Below are positions 25,681-34,930 of a stretch of 64,000 bases of DNA, piece by piece. The notes beneath the pieces are model-generated. The model had not been told where the DNA came from. It saw only the letters and a list, made by a program, of their open reading frames with translations, and made no database searches. A program made the translations under genes and the position numbers. Source of the stretch: Roseivirga sp. 4D4 (GTDB lineage: Bacteria; Bacteroidota; Bacteroidia; Cytophagales; Cyclobacteriaceae); contig NZ_MDGP01000001.1 in the NCBI RefSeq assembly GCF_001747095.1, forward strand, positions 1,533,001-1,597,000. Reading direction: 5' to 3'. Position 1 is the stretch's first letter. The number at the start of each line of letters is the position of its first letter.

Positions 25681-26949
25681 TTGAACAACAAAGAGTTACT
25701 AAGTATAAAACAACGCTTCGGCATTATCGGTAATAGCCCTAAGCTTAACCATGCCATTCAGGTAGCTGCACAGGTGGCCCCTACCGATATGACGGTACTC
25801 ATTACTGGCGAGAGTGGTAGTGGTAAGGAATCCTTTTCTAAAATCATCCACCAGCTCAGTCCGCGTAAGCACGGCAAATTCATTGCGATCAACTGCGGTG
25901 CGATTCCTGAAGGAACGATTGACTCAGAACTCTTCGGGCATGAAAAAGGCTCTTTTACGGGTGCCTACGAGGCCCGAAAAGGATATTTTGAAGGCACTAA
26001 TGGAGGAACAATTTTCCTTGATGAAATTGGAGAAATGCCGCTCCAAACGCAAGCCAGGTTATTGCGTGTGCTAGAAAACGGAGAATTCATCAAGGTGGGT
26101 TCATCGAAAGTTCAGAAAACTGATGTTCGCGTTGTAGCGGCTACTAATGTTAACCTTATTCAAGCCGTAGAAAAAGGAAAGTTTAGAGAAGACCTCTATT
26201 ATCGATTGAGTACAGTTCCAATTTTTGTTCCTCCTTTGAGAGAAAGAGGTTACGATGCAGATCTACTTTTCAGAAAGTTTGCCTCAGATTTCGCAGAAAA
26301 ATATCGTGTGGATAGCATCAAACTCAATGATGAAGCCAAAGAAGTATTGATCAGGTATCGTTTCCCAGGGAATATCCGACAGTTGAAAAACTTGGTTGAG
26401 CAGATTTCGGCACTAGAAATGGAACGGGACATTACTGCTGAAACCCTACTCAAATACATCCCTCAGAACAACAGTAACCTACCTGCTATTTACAAGGGTG
26501 GTGATGATTCTGGTGCTGATAGCCTGAATGAACGAGACTTACTGTACAAGGTCCTTTTTGATATGAAAAAGGACATGAACGACCTAAAGAAGCTCGTCAA
26601 TGGCATGATCGAAACGGGTTCATTTGACAAGCAAGTGATTAGTGACAACCCTAACCTTTTTCAAAATCTTGATGAGAAGCCCAACCTGTCGGAGGCATCA
26701 GAACCAAAAGATTTTTCAGAACCGATCTACCTTCAACCCACTGTGGAAGAACCAAGCCCTTATGGTTATGATAGCGTACATGATATCACACACGAAGAAG
26801 ACGAATCACTTTCTATAGAAGAGAAAGAAAAGGAATTAATCATTAAGGCACTTCGAAAAAATAATAACAAAAGGAAATACGCGGCACAAGATTTGGGGAT
26901 ATCGGAACGTACACTCTATAGAAAGATCAAGCAGTATGAAATCGATTAA
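25681..26949 (+). CDS. Sigma-54 activator without receiver domain
   Basis: A 422-residue enhancer-binding protein made of an AAA+ domain and a C-terminal Fis-type helix-turn-helix (about 395-420, YAAQDLGISERTLYRKI). It has no N-terminal sensory domain: the AAA+ part starts at residue 15. Walker A is GESGSGKE (43-50), the sigma-54 loop is GSFTGA (90-95, serine for the usual alanine) and Walker B is GTIFLDEIGE. A roughly 125-residue linker, partly acidic and disordered, separates the two domains. Without a receiver, activity may be set by a partner protein or by amount. It starts at TTG, 11 bases after miaB, and overlaps lptE by 14 bases. Confidence 0.93.
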   Translation: MNNKELLSIKQRFGIIGNSPKLNHAIQVAAQVAPTDMTVLITGESGSGKESFSKIIHQLSPRKHGKFIAINCGAIPEGTIDSELFGHEKGSFTGAYEARKGYFEGTNGGTIFLDEIGEMPLQTQARLLRVLENGEFIKVGSSKVQKTDVRVVAATNVNLIQAVEKGKFREDLYYRLSTVPIFVPPLRERGYDADLLFRKFASDFAEKYRVDSIKLNDEAKEVLIRYRFPGNIRQLKNLVEQISALEMERDITAETLLKYIPQNNSNLPAIYKGGDDSGADSLNERDLLYKVLFDMKKDMNDLKKLVNGMIETGSFDKQVISDNPNLFQNLDEKPNLSEASEPKDFSEPIYLQPTVEEPSPYGYDSVHDITHEEDESLSIEEKEKELIIKALRKNNNKRKYAAQDLGISERTLYRKIKQYEID

Positions 26950-27463
26950 GCTTCCCCTTCTACTCTCTTTGTTCGTTCTGGTCACTTCATGTGGTATTTA
27001 TTCCTTTGATGGCGCCTCAATCGACTATGACCAAACCAAGACTATTTCCATCGCTAACTTCATTAATGAATCAGGTGGTGGACCTCCAAATATGGCGAAC
27101 ACCTTTACTGAAGGGCTAAAAGACTACTTTCAGCGAAGGACCAAATTAGAATTGGTACAAAGACAAGGCGATCTACAGTTTGAAGGTGCCATTGCCAATT
27201 ACACTGTAAGGCCTCAAGCGATTAGTTCATCAGGAAGTAACACGCAGGCTGATGGTACAGGCCTAATGCGATTGACCATTTCTGTTCAATTGGTTTTTAC
27301 CAACACCAAAAAAGAAGAGGAAAATCTTCAACAGTCTTTTTCCTTCTATTCAGATTACGATCCCGCTACGACTACTTTGAATGCTGTAGAGGATGACTTG
27401 GTAGAAGAAATTTTTGAGCAGTTATATTTTGATATTTTTCAGGCCTCTGTTGCCCAGTGGTAA
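26936..27463 (+). CDS. lptE: LptE-family LPS-assembly lipoprotein
   Basis: A 175-residue lipoprotein (lipobox VTSC, C19) of the Bacteroidota LptE type. LptE forms a plug complex with LptD and helps insert lipopolysaccharide into the outer membrane. The start CGIYSFDGASIDYDQTKTISI, the NxFTEGLKDYFQRRTKL helix and the strand IANYTVRPQAISS are typical for this group. Its first 14 bases overlap the sigma-54 activator gene, implying translational coupling. The link to the activator suggests the operon serves envelope maintenance (inference). Confidence 0.85.
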   Translation: MKSIKLPLLLSLFVLVTSCGIYSFDGASIDYDQTKTISIANFINESGGGPPNMANTFTEGLKDYFQRRTKLELVQRQGDLQFEGAIANYTVRPQAISSSGSNTQADGTGLMRLTISVQLVFTNTKKEEENLQQSFSFYSDYDPATTTLNAVEDDLVEEIFEQLYFDIFQASVAQW

Positions 27464-27498
27464 TATTCATTCTAATTTAGTCGCCCTAATACGAAAAA

Positions 27499-28182
27499 GT
27501 GGATCGCGAACGATTTAATACCTTACTGTCTGACCCTTCTCTAGTCACTAATGCTGACATTAAGGCCTTAAATGATTACCGAAAAAAGTACCCCTACTTT
27601 CAGAGTCTCTATGTAGTAGTCGCCAAGGCCTTGAAAGAGCGTGATCACCCGAAGACAGAAGCTTTCATAAAAAAGACAGCAGCTTATTCAACCAACCCTG
27701 ATTATCTCCAACAGATTATCGATGGTGATTTCAAGTTTCCTGAGAAGGAAGATAATCCAGGTACTCCTAGTGAAAAAAAGCCAGTTTCTGAAGAGACTGT
27801 TGCTGAAATAAAGGCTACCAAAGATCGCATAGAGGCGCTTTTGGCGAGTACCGAAAGTACAGCGGAAGTTGATAGCACAAAAAAAAGTAAGCCTACTGCA
27901 AGCCAAGTCGAGATCATAGAAAAGTTCATTAAAGATCAACCTTCCATTGAAAGACAGAAGATTTCGCAAAGTGAACTACCTAGTCATCAGGAAGATTTGG
28001 CAAGCAAAGCCTTAAAGGGTGTAGAGGCGTTTGAAACGGAAACGCTCGCGCAATTAATGATGATGCAAGGCAAGCATAAAAAGGCCATTAATATTTATAA
28101 AAAGCTCAGTTTGAAGTTTCCTGAAAAAAGCACTTACTTTGCAGGCCGAATTGAGGAAGTAAAGTCCAAAAAGAATGTTTAA
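27499..28182 (+). CDS. TPR-like protein of unknown function
   Basis: A 227-residue soluble protein. The N-terminal helices (DYRKKYPYFQSLYVVVAKALKE) and C-terminal ETLAQLMMMQGKHKKAINIYKKLSLKFPEKSTYFAGRIEEV form tetratricopeptide-like helix pairs, separated by a polar E/K/S/T-rich linker (about residues 75-155). It is found in the lptE-secG gene run in Cytophagales as far as I recall, but its function is unknown. The start is GTG. Its last eight bases overlap secG. Confidence 0.8.
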   Translation: MDRERFNTLLSDPSLVTNADIKALNDYRKKYPYFQSLYVVVAKALKERDHPKTEAFIKKTAAYSTNPDYLQQIIDGDFKFPEKEDNPGTPSEKKPVSEETVAEIKATKDRIEALLASTESTAEVDSTKKSKPTASQVEIIEKFIKDQPSIERQKISQSELPSHQEDLASKALKGVEAFETETLAQLMMMQGKHKKAINIYKKLSLKFPEKSTYFAGRIEEVKSKKNV

Positions 28183-28531
28183 GTTATTTATTATACTAGC
28201 GATCATCATAGCAATCTTGTTGATTTTGATCGTTTTGATGCAGAATTCAAAAGGTGGTGGTTTGTCAAGCCAATTTGGCGGAGGCGGAGCCCAGCAGATC
28301 ATAGGTGTTAAAAAGACTACCGATTTGTTAGAGAAAGCCACTTGGGTATTCATCATTGCACTGGTTGTTTTCAGCCTTGCATCAAGTCTTACCTTGAGTG
28401 ACGGTACTCAGCAGCTGACAAACCCTAACATTGATGCCGCACAACAATCACTGCCAAGTACTAGTGTTCCAGCTGTAGCTGATACGACTAGTGGATTGCA
28501 GCCTGTTACGCCAGATACTACTGGTCAGTAA
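28175..28531 (+). CDS. secG: Preprotein translocase subunit SecG
   Basis: A 118-residue SecG of the Sec translocon in the inner membrane. Two membrane helices are visible (about residues 2-22 and 52-72), joined by the conserved loop MQNSKGGGLSSQFGGGGAQQ. The C-terminal tail, rich in P, T, S and D, is longer than in Escherichia coli and is common in Bacteroidota. It overlaps the TPR-protein gene by eight bases. A strong terminator follows, so groES is likely a separate unit. Confidence 0.93.
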   Translation: MFKLFIILAIIIAILLILIVLMQNSKGGGLSSQFGGGGAQQIIGVKKTTDLLEKATWVFIIALVVFSLASSLTLSDGTQQLTNPNIDAAQQSLPSTSVPAVADTTSGLQPVTPDTTGQ

Positions 28532-28555
28532 TCGCAAAAAAAACTTTATTAAGAG

Positions 28556-28580
28556 AGCCCCGAAAACAGGGGCTTTTTTT
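28556..28580 (+). terminator. Terminator after secG
   Basis: AGCCCC / GGGGCT stem with a seven-base loop, followed by six or more T. It isolates the groES promoter region. Confidence 0.9.
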
Positions 28581-28594
28581 ATACCCTTTACTTT

Positions 28595-28666
28595 TGTCAG
28601 CTCTAGCGATAGCATGACAGTAATTCTGACAGTCCATACTGACAAGAATTGACCAATAAACTGACA
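28595..28666 (+). promoter_or_regulatory. Cluster of TGACA repeats upstream of groES, possible activator-binding array
   Basis: TGACA occurs at 28615, 28627, 28640 and 28662, with a near copy TGACC at 28650 and an inverted TGTCA at 28595. Spacings are 12, 13, 10 and 12 bases, near the helical repeat. The array ends about 20 bases before the -24 element. Sigma-54 activators usually bind such upstream repeats, so this may be an enhancer; the protein is not known. Confidence 0.45.
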
Positions 28667-28684
28667 AAAGTTCTTAAAAACGAA

Positions 28685-28701
28685 TTGGCACATTAAGTGC
28701 A
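28685..28701 (+). promoter_or_regulatory. groES: Sigma-54-type -24/-12 promoter for groES-groEL
   Basis: TTGGCAC-ATTAA-GTGCA has GG at 28687-28688 and GC at 28699-28700, separated by exactly 10 bases. The -24 half matches the consensus TTGGCAC fully; the -12 half is GTGCA against TTGCA. The expected start site lies about 40 bases before the groES ATG. No CIRCE (TTAGCACTC-N9-GAGTGCTAA) operator is present, though the same bases form a loose inverted repeat. Confidence 0.55.
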
Positions 28702-28750
28702 ATAGGCCGATCCGTATTGTGAAACAAAAACCTTAAAACAATAAGTAAAA

Positions 28751-29035
28751 ATGTCTAAAGTAAACATTACTCCACTTGCAGACAGAGTTCTTGTAGAACC
28801 AGCTGCTGCAGAAGAAAAAACTGCTTCAGGTATCATCATTCCTGATACTGCTAAAGAGAAACCACAAAGAGGAACTATTGTAGCTGCAGGAAGTGGTAAA
28901 AAAGACGAGCCGATGACGGTGAAAGTTGGTGACACTGTATTGTATGGTAAATATGCCGGAACTGAGCTTTCAGTTGAAGGAAATGACTACTTGATCATGA
29001 AGGAGTCTGACTTATTCGCAATCATCAATTCTTAA
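28751..29035 (+). CDS. groES: Co-chaperonin GroES (Hsp10)
   Basis: A 94-residue GroES, the heptameric lid that caps GroEL and shuts substrates in the folding chamber. Typical motifs include [12 protein letters not shown], the mobile loop with SGIIIPD (about residues 26-32), GTIVAAGSG and the tail [10 protein letters not shown]. The start ATG is clear. It is transcribed with groEL, 31 bases downstream, from the putative sigma-54-type promoter region. Confidence 0.98.
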   Translation: MSKVNITPLADRVLVEPAAAEEKTASGIIIPDTAKEKPQRGTIVAAGSGKKDEPMTVKVGDTVLYGKYAGTELSVEGNDYLIMKESDLFAIINS

Positions 29036-29054
29036 TCTTAAACTGAAAATCTAA

Positions 29055-30704
<1,650 letters not shown>

Positions 30705-30730
30705 TCACATCTCACAATAGATTTATCAAA

Positions 30731-30759
30731 AGCCCACCCTATATCGGGTGGGCTTTTTT
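30731..30759 (+). terminator. Terminator of groES-groEL
   Basis: Perfect 9-bp stem AGCCCACCC / GGGTGGGCT with a six-base loop and a T tract. Confidence 0.93.
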
Positions 30760-30794
30760 AATGCCCAATCATTCAATAGACAACCCTCTTCCCT

Positions 30795-31367
30795 ATGAAA
30801 AGAATATGCCTAGTGATTAGTTGTATTGCTTTGACACTACTCTCTTGCAACTCAAGGGTTCAACAGTCAAATGAAAAAGACTTAATTAAGGCTTACTACG
30901 CATCGCTTAATAATTTTCAATTGCAAGTCGTCTCAGACTACTTCTACGATAGCGTCAGAATGAAAGAGAACGACTATCGTTATATAGCCTCAAAAGACAG
31001 CTTCTATCTAAAACTCCAATGGGATTCCGTATTTCGACCAAAGTATAAGGTCATAGCAATAGAAGAAGCAAGCGATGATATTATGGTAGAAGTATCTAAG
31101 TCCGATCCTCGAATTCTGTTCCTCAATGAAGAACCTACTATCTACCGTGATCGGTTTAGCTTTAAAAATGGTAAAATTCATAGTATTGAAACCGTAGAAT
31201 TTATCCTGTTCAATTGGGATCTATGGGACGAAAACAGATCAAAAATAGTAAACTACATAAAGGACAATCAGCCTGAATTGGATGGGTTTCTCTATGACCA
31301 AACCAAACAAGGAGGCATCAATTACTTAAAGGCCATAAACCTCTATAAAGCGGCACATCAAGATTAA
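30795..31367 (+). CDS. Lipoprotein of unknown function
   Basis: A 190-residue lipoprotein (lipobox LLSC, C18). The mature part starts with a helix (EKDLIKAYYASLNNFQLQVVSDYF) and then alternating strands (YKVIAIEEASDDIMVEVSK, PTIYRDRFSFKNGKIHSIETVEF), an order seen in NTF2-like domains, but the match is weak. No catalytic residues are evident. It stands between the groEL terminator and another lipoprotein gene; both seem independent of the chaperonin. Confidence 0.7.
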   Translation: MKRICLVISCIALTLLSCNSRVQQSNEKDLIKAYYASLNNFQLQVVSDYFYDSVRMKENDYRYIASKDSFYLKLQWDSVFRPKYKVIAIEEASDDIMVEVSKSDPRILFLNEEPTIYRDRFSFKNGKIHSIETVEFILFNWDLWDENRSKIVNYIKDNQPELDGFLYDQTKQGGINYLKAINLYKAAHQD

Positions 31368-31420
31368 GTTATTGTTAACTGTATACTTAATACCTTGATT
31401 TTAGGTTAAGTAAGATATAT

Positions 31421-31435
31421 TGCAACAATGTTGCA
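31421..31435. promoter_or_regulatory. Near-perfect palindrome TGCAACA-A-TGTTGCA
   Basis: Seven-base perfect arms around one central base, 14 bases before the ATG of the next lipoprotein. Possible operator; no other copy seen. Confidence 0.3.
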
Positions 31436-31449
31436 TTCAATTTTTCAAT

Positions 31450-32460
31450 ATGAAGCACCCGAAACAACTATTAATCTTTATTGCTCTGGTCCTCTCCTGC
31501 TCTTCTTGTGCAACCCTGTTTAATAAATCACATCAGGTCGTAACAGTCAGGTCGACAAAGGCCGTAAATTATATCTACCAAGGTGATACAACGGAGACTC
31601 CTAAAACGGACTTTCAAATAGTCGTCAAAAAAGAAAAACGCCCACTTGATATAGTGATTTTCAATGATTCAACCTCGCGCGCACTTGGTATTGGGTCAAA
31701 AAAGAATTGGACCTACGGGCTCAATCTATTCTCCCCCTATTTCGGTGGTTTCTTGGTAGATGAAATCAGCGGTAAAAAGTTCAGTTATCCCAAGCGAGTT
31801 TTCGTGGATATGGATGAGTCAAGCGTCAGTTACCTTCCCTATTTTCCAATGCCGAAAACACGCATAGCACTAAAAAATCGCATTTCCATTACACCTACTT
31901 CGGTTAGTGGAACATACCATCCGGGAATAGAAGTTGGTTATCAAAGGCTCATTGGTCATCGCTTTGCGATACAAACAAACCTGCGATACTTACTAGCTGC
32001 CAACACCAACTATTCAAGGAATGCCGATGGCTTCAGGATAGAACTCAACCCCAAATACTATTTGAGAAACCAAGAGCGTTCCCGAATCTATACTTCGTTG
32101 AGTTTTCAATATCTCAAAAAGGATCATGAGGCAGAGTATACCTTTTTGATTCCTGAGAATTTTGATGATGATAACTTCGAGAATGACCAAGTCTTACAGT
32201 TACTACCTGTAGAAAAAAGGTTTATCTCCTTCACGCCAAGAATCGGTGTAGAGCATTATTTCTCAGACAGACTTGTCATCGATGCATTCTTCGGAGTTGG
32301 CTTACGATACCGTAGAACGAACGTGATTGGAGCCAACCCAGACTATGTATTCAGTGACGGTAATTGGGAATGGTTTGATGTAGAATATGACTCAAATAGG
32401 CCCAGTAACAGAATATCGGCCAACCTCGATCTCAACTTCAGAATCGGTTGGGTTTTCTAA
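31450..32460 (+). CDS. Lipoprotein with predicted C-terminal beta-barrel
   Basis: A 336-residue lipoprotein. The ATG giving MKHPKQLLIF is used, not a TTG ten codons earlier, because it gives a normal signal with the lipobox CSSC (second cysteine, C20). After about 110 residues comes a region of alternating amphipathic strands (HPGIEVGYQRLIGHRFAIQTNLRYL, FRIELNPKYYL, SRIYTSLSFQY, FTPRIGVEHYF, IDAFFGVGLRYRR, LDLNFRIGWVF) ending in an aromatic residue, a form typical of outer-membrane beta barrels. A lipid anchor plus barrel is unusual. No specific family is recognised. Confidence 0.68.
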   Translation: MKHPKQLLIFIALVLSCSSCATLFNKSHQVVTVRSTKAVNYIYQGDTTETPKTDFQIVVKKEKRPLDIVIFNDSTSRALGIGSKKNWTYGLNLFSPYFGGFLVDEISGKKFSYPKRVFVDMDESSVSYLPYFPMPKTRIALKNRISITPTSVSGTYHPGIEVGYQRLIGHRFAIQTNLRYLLAANTNYSRNADGFRIELNPKYYLRNQERSRIYTSLSFQYLKKDHEAEYTFLIPENFDDDNFENDQVLQLLPVEKRFISFTPRIGVEHYFSDRLVIDAFFGVGLRYRRTNVIGANPDYVFSDGNWEWFDVEYDSNRPSNRISANLDLNFRIGWVF

Positions 32461-32524
32461 GGCATTCTTTACAGGTGTCCGCAGTTTTTCGCTATATTTC
32501 TGTTAGCCAAACTCTGACTCATCT

Positions 32525-34168
32525 ATGGAAAGATTCAATACTCCATTGGAGGCCTTTGCCCATTGGGTAAATACCACGCCTCAAAAAACCTTCTTAAGAC
32601 AACCCATCAATCGGGTTTTTAAGGAATATACTTATGAACAAGCCGATCAGGAAATCCGGAAGATTGCCTCCGCATTAGAGCGAATGGGACTCCAGCAAGG
32701 TAGCCACGTGGCCCTTCTTTCCAAAAATTGTGCACACTGGATCATGGCGGACTTGGCCATTATGATGGCCGGATGTATCTCCATCCCAATCTACCCCACA
32801 CTTGGTGCTGATTCTATCAACGAAATCCTTATCCATAGCGGGTCTAAGGCAATCTTTGTAGGTAAGCTCGATGATTACAGCCAACAGAAATCAGGCATCC
32901 CAGATATCCCGATTATTGGTGTCGAAATGTATGGTGTGAATGAGCAACATGGTTGGGATCAACTGATCAATTCACATGAGGCTTTGGAAGGTTTGACTGC
33001 CCAAAATCCAGAAGAGTTGATGACCATCATGTATACCTCCGGGACCACCGGAAATCCTAAGGGTGTTATGCATACTGTTGGCTCTTTTAACACCTTAATT
33101 AATACCGCGGTAGAAGCGATCAAAATGCCAAGCCAACCGCGTTACTTCTCTTACTTGCCCATGACACATATTGCTGAAAGAGCCGGAATAGAGCTGTCTG
33201 CTATATATCGGGGTGCCGAAGTCAGTTTCCCAGAATCGCTTGATACATTTGGAGAAGATCTAGCTTCCGTACAACCTGAAACCTTCTTTGGAGTACCCAG
33301 AATTTGGCAGAAGTTTCAGGAGAAACTGCTTGAAAAAATGCCTCAGAAGAAGTTGGATCGATTGACCGGCTTACCAATCCTGGGAAATATCATCAAAAAG
33401 AAAATCAGGCAAAAACTAGGGCTCAATGCTTCAGTAGCTAACTTCTCAGGCGCTGCGCCTATTGCTAAAAGTTTGCAGGAGTGGTATAGAAAACTCGGTA
33501 TTGAAATCAATCAGGCCTATGGGATGACGGAAGATTGTATACTCTCCCACTTTAACCTGCCTGGTGCTAATAAATTTGGAACTGTCGGCCGACCACTGCC
33601 AGGGGTAACTTCAAAACTCTCGGAAGAAGGAGAAATACTGATCAAGAATGACTGTTTGATGAAAGGTTACTATAAGGAACCCGAAAAAACAGCGGAGATG
33701 TTCACGGAAGATGGTTTTCTAAAGACCGGAGACATCGGAGAGTTTGATCATGATGGATTCTTGTCCATTACAGGCCGTGTAAAAGACCAATTCAAGACTG
33801 ATAAGGGTAAGTATATTAGTCCAGCTCCTATTGAACTGGAGCTACTAAAGAACGGTGACATCGATCAAGTCTGTGTGGTTGGTACGGGAATTCCTCAACC
33901 TATCGCCCTTATTGTCGTCTCTGAGTTGGGCAAGCCAAAAAGCAAAGCTGAACTGGAAGCATCCCTTCAAAACACAATTAATGAACTTAATCCTAAGCTT
34001 GAGAAGTTTGAGAAAATCGCAAAAGCCATCATCATGAAAGAGGATTGGTCAGTTGACAATGGACTATTGACACCTACACTAAAGGTAAAACGTAATCGTG
34101 TGGAAGCCATTCATATGGAAATGTATGCACAGTGGTTTGAATTATCAGACAAGGTGGTATATGAGTAG
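32525..34168 (+). CDS. AMP-binding acyl-CoA synthetase
   Basis: A 547-residue member of the ANL (adenylate-forming) superfamily, most like long-chain fatty-acid CoA ligases. The AMP/ATP loop is YTSGTTGNPKG (170-180), and later motifs are NQAYGMTED (near 330), LKTGDIGEFDHDGFL (about 400-415) and the hinge GRVKDQFKTDKGKYISP. It makes acyl-CoA from a fatty acid, ATP and CoA in the cytoplasm. The exact acid is not predictable. It follows the lipoprotein gene by 64 bases and has no obvious partners; the convergent TRIC channel gene ends four bases downstream. Confidence 0.9.
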   Translation: MERFNTPLEAFAHWVNTTPQKTFLRQPINRVFKEYTYEQADQEIRKIASALERMGLQQGSHVALLSKNCAHWIMADLAIMMAGCISIPIYPTLGADSINEILIHSGSKAIFVGKLDDYSQQKSGIPDIPIIGVEMYGVNEQHGWDQLINSHEALEGLTAQNPEELMTIMYTSGTTGNPKGVMHTVGSFNTLINTAVEAIKMPSQPRYFSYLPMTHIAERAGIELSAIYRGAEVSFPESLDTFGEDLASVQPETFFGVPRIWQKFQEKLLEKMPQKKLDRLTGLPILGNIIKKKIRQKLGLNASVANFSGAAPIAKSLQEWYRKLGIEINQAYGMTEDCILSHFNLPGANKFGTVGRPLPGVTSKLSEEGEILIKNDCLMKGYYKEPEKTAEMFTEDGFLKTGDIGEFDHDGFLSITGRVKDQFKTDKGKYISPAPIELELLKNGDIDQVCVVGTGIPQPIALIVVSELGKPKSKAELEASLQNTINELNPKLEKFEKIAKAIIMKEDWSVDNGLLTPTLKVKRNRVEAIHMEMYAQWFELSDKVVYE

Positions 34169-34172
34169 AGTT

Positions 34173-34784
34173 TCACTTTACCGAAGGTAAAGACCAGTTC
34201 TTTACTACTACCAAGATTCTAATAGCAATGATAAAAGTAATTGTGACTATCATTTGAACGCCCGGGTCAATAGTAGACTGTTGAAGTAAGAGATAGAGAC
34301 CTCCACCCGCTAGACAAACGGTGGCATATATCTCCTTACGAAAGATCAGAGGGATTTCGTTAACAAAAGTGTCTCGGAGAACACCTCCAAAGACTGCCGA
34401 AATCGTACCCATGATCAAAGCGACCACGGGAGACAGCCCAAGGGCCAATGTCTTTTGTATTCCTAATATGGTAAACAGTCCAATTCCTATCGAGTCAAAA
34501 AGAAACATTGTCTTTCTCAACCTTTCAAAGACCTTTCTAAAGAACATTCCGGCAAGAATACCCACCGCAATAACGATCAGGTAATTTGCATCCTGCAACC
34601 AGCCAACAGGCTGACTACCAATCAGTAAATCTCGAATAGTGCCTCCACCAATTGCGGTCACAAAGGCAATCACAGAAGCTCCAAAAAAGTCCAGCTGCTT
34701 TTTTGAAGCCAGTAACCAACCACTGATAGCAAAAACACAGGTTCCTGCCAGGTCAACAATATAGACTAAGTCAACAGTCTCCAT
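34173..34784 (-). CDS. TRIC-type cation channel family protein (YicG-like)
   Basis: A 203-residue protein of the trimeric intracellular cation channel family (formerly UPF0126). The two-repeat architecture shows GGGTIRDLL (about residues 47-55) and GGVLRDTFV (about 132-140), the typical kinked-helix motifs, with seven hydrophobic helices overall. It likely forms a potassium-type cation channel in the inner membrane, though bacterial physiology is unclear. It converges on the acyl-CoA synthetase gene. Near 36.4 kb lies a short piece that resembles its N-terminus. Confidence 0.9.
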   Translation of the reverse strand: METVDLVYIVDLAGTCVFAISGWLLASKKQLDFFGASVIAFVTAIGGGTIRDLLIGSQPVGWLQDANYLIVIAVGILAGMFFRKVFERLRKTMFLFDSIGIGLFTILGIQKTLALGLSPVVALIMGTISAVFGGVLRDTFVNEIPLIFRKEIYATVCLAGGGLYLLLQQSTIDPGVQMIVTITFIIAIRILVVVKNWSLPSVK

Positions 34785-34799
34785 GACACAGATTTTTCC

Positions 34800-34824
34800 G
34801 CGAAGATATGATTATTCTCTTCGC
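34800..34824. promoter_or_regulatory. Inverted repeat GCGAAGA-N11-TCTTCGC, possible upstream activator site
   Basis: Perfect 7-bp arms spaced by 11 bases, a layout suited to a dimeric helix-turn-helix protein. It lies 39-63 bases upstream of the -24 element of the sigma-54-type promoter of the next gene, and 16 bases before the divergent TRIC start. Confidence 0.4.
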
Positions 34825-34860
34825 AATCAGACAAACAGCCTTTTACAAAGAGAAACAATT

Positions 34861-34877
34861 CTGGTACATTTATTGCT
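34861..34877 (+). promoter_or_regulatory. Sigma-54-type -24/-12 promoter for the downstream lipoprotein gene
   Basis: CTGGTAC-ATTTA-TTGCT has GG at 34863-34864 and GC at 34875-34876, exactly 10 bases apart. It differs from the consensus CTGGCAC-N5-TTGCW at one base. The predicted start lies about 44 bases before the ATG at 34931. Confidence 0.55.
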
Positions 34878-34930
34878 TAATTTCATGAATAAGTTTACTT
34901 TAATTTAGTCATGACAACAGAAAGATCATT

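Noticed and set aside
28681..28750. CIRCE-type operator before groES
   Set aside because: The loose repeat TTGGCAC-ATTAA-GTGCAA has arms too short and a five-base, not nine-base, spacer; it fits a sigma-54 promoter far better.
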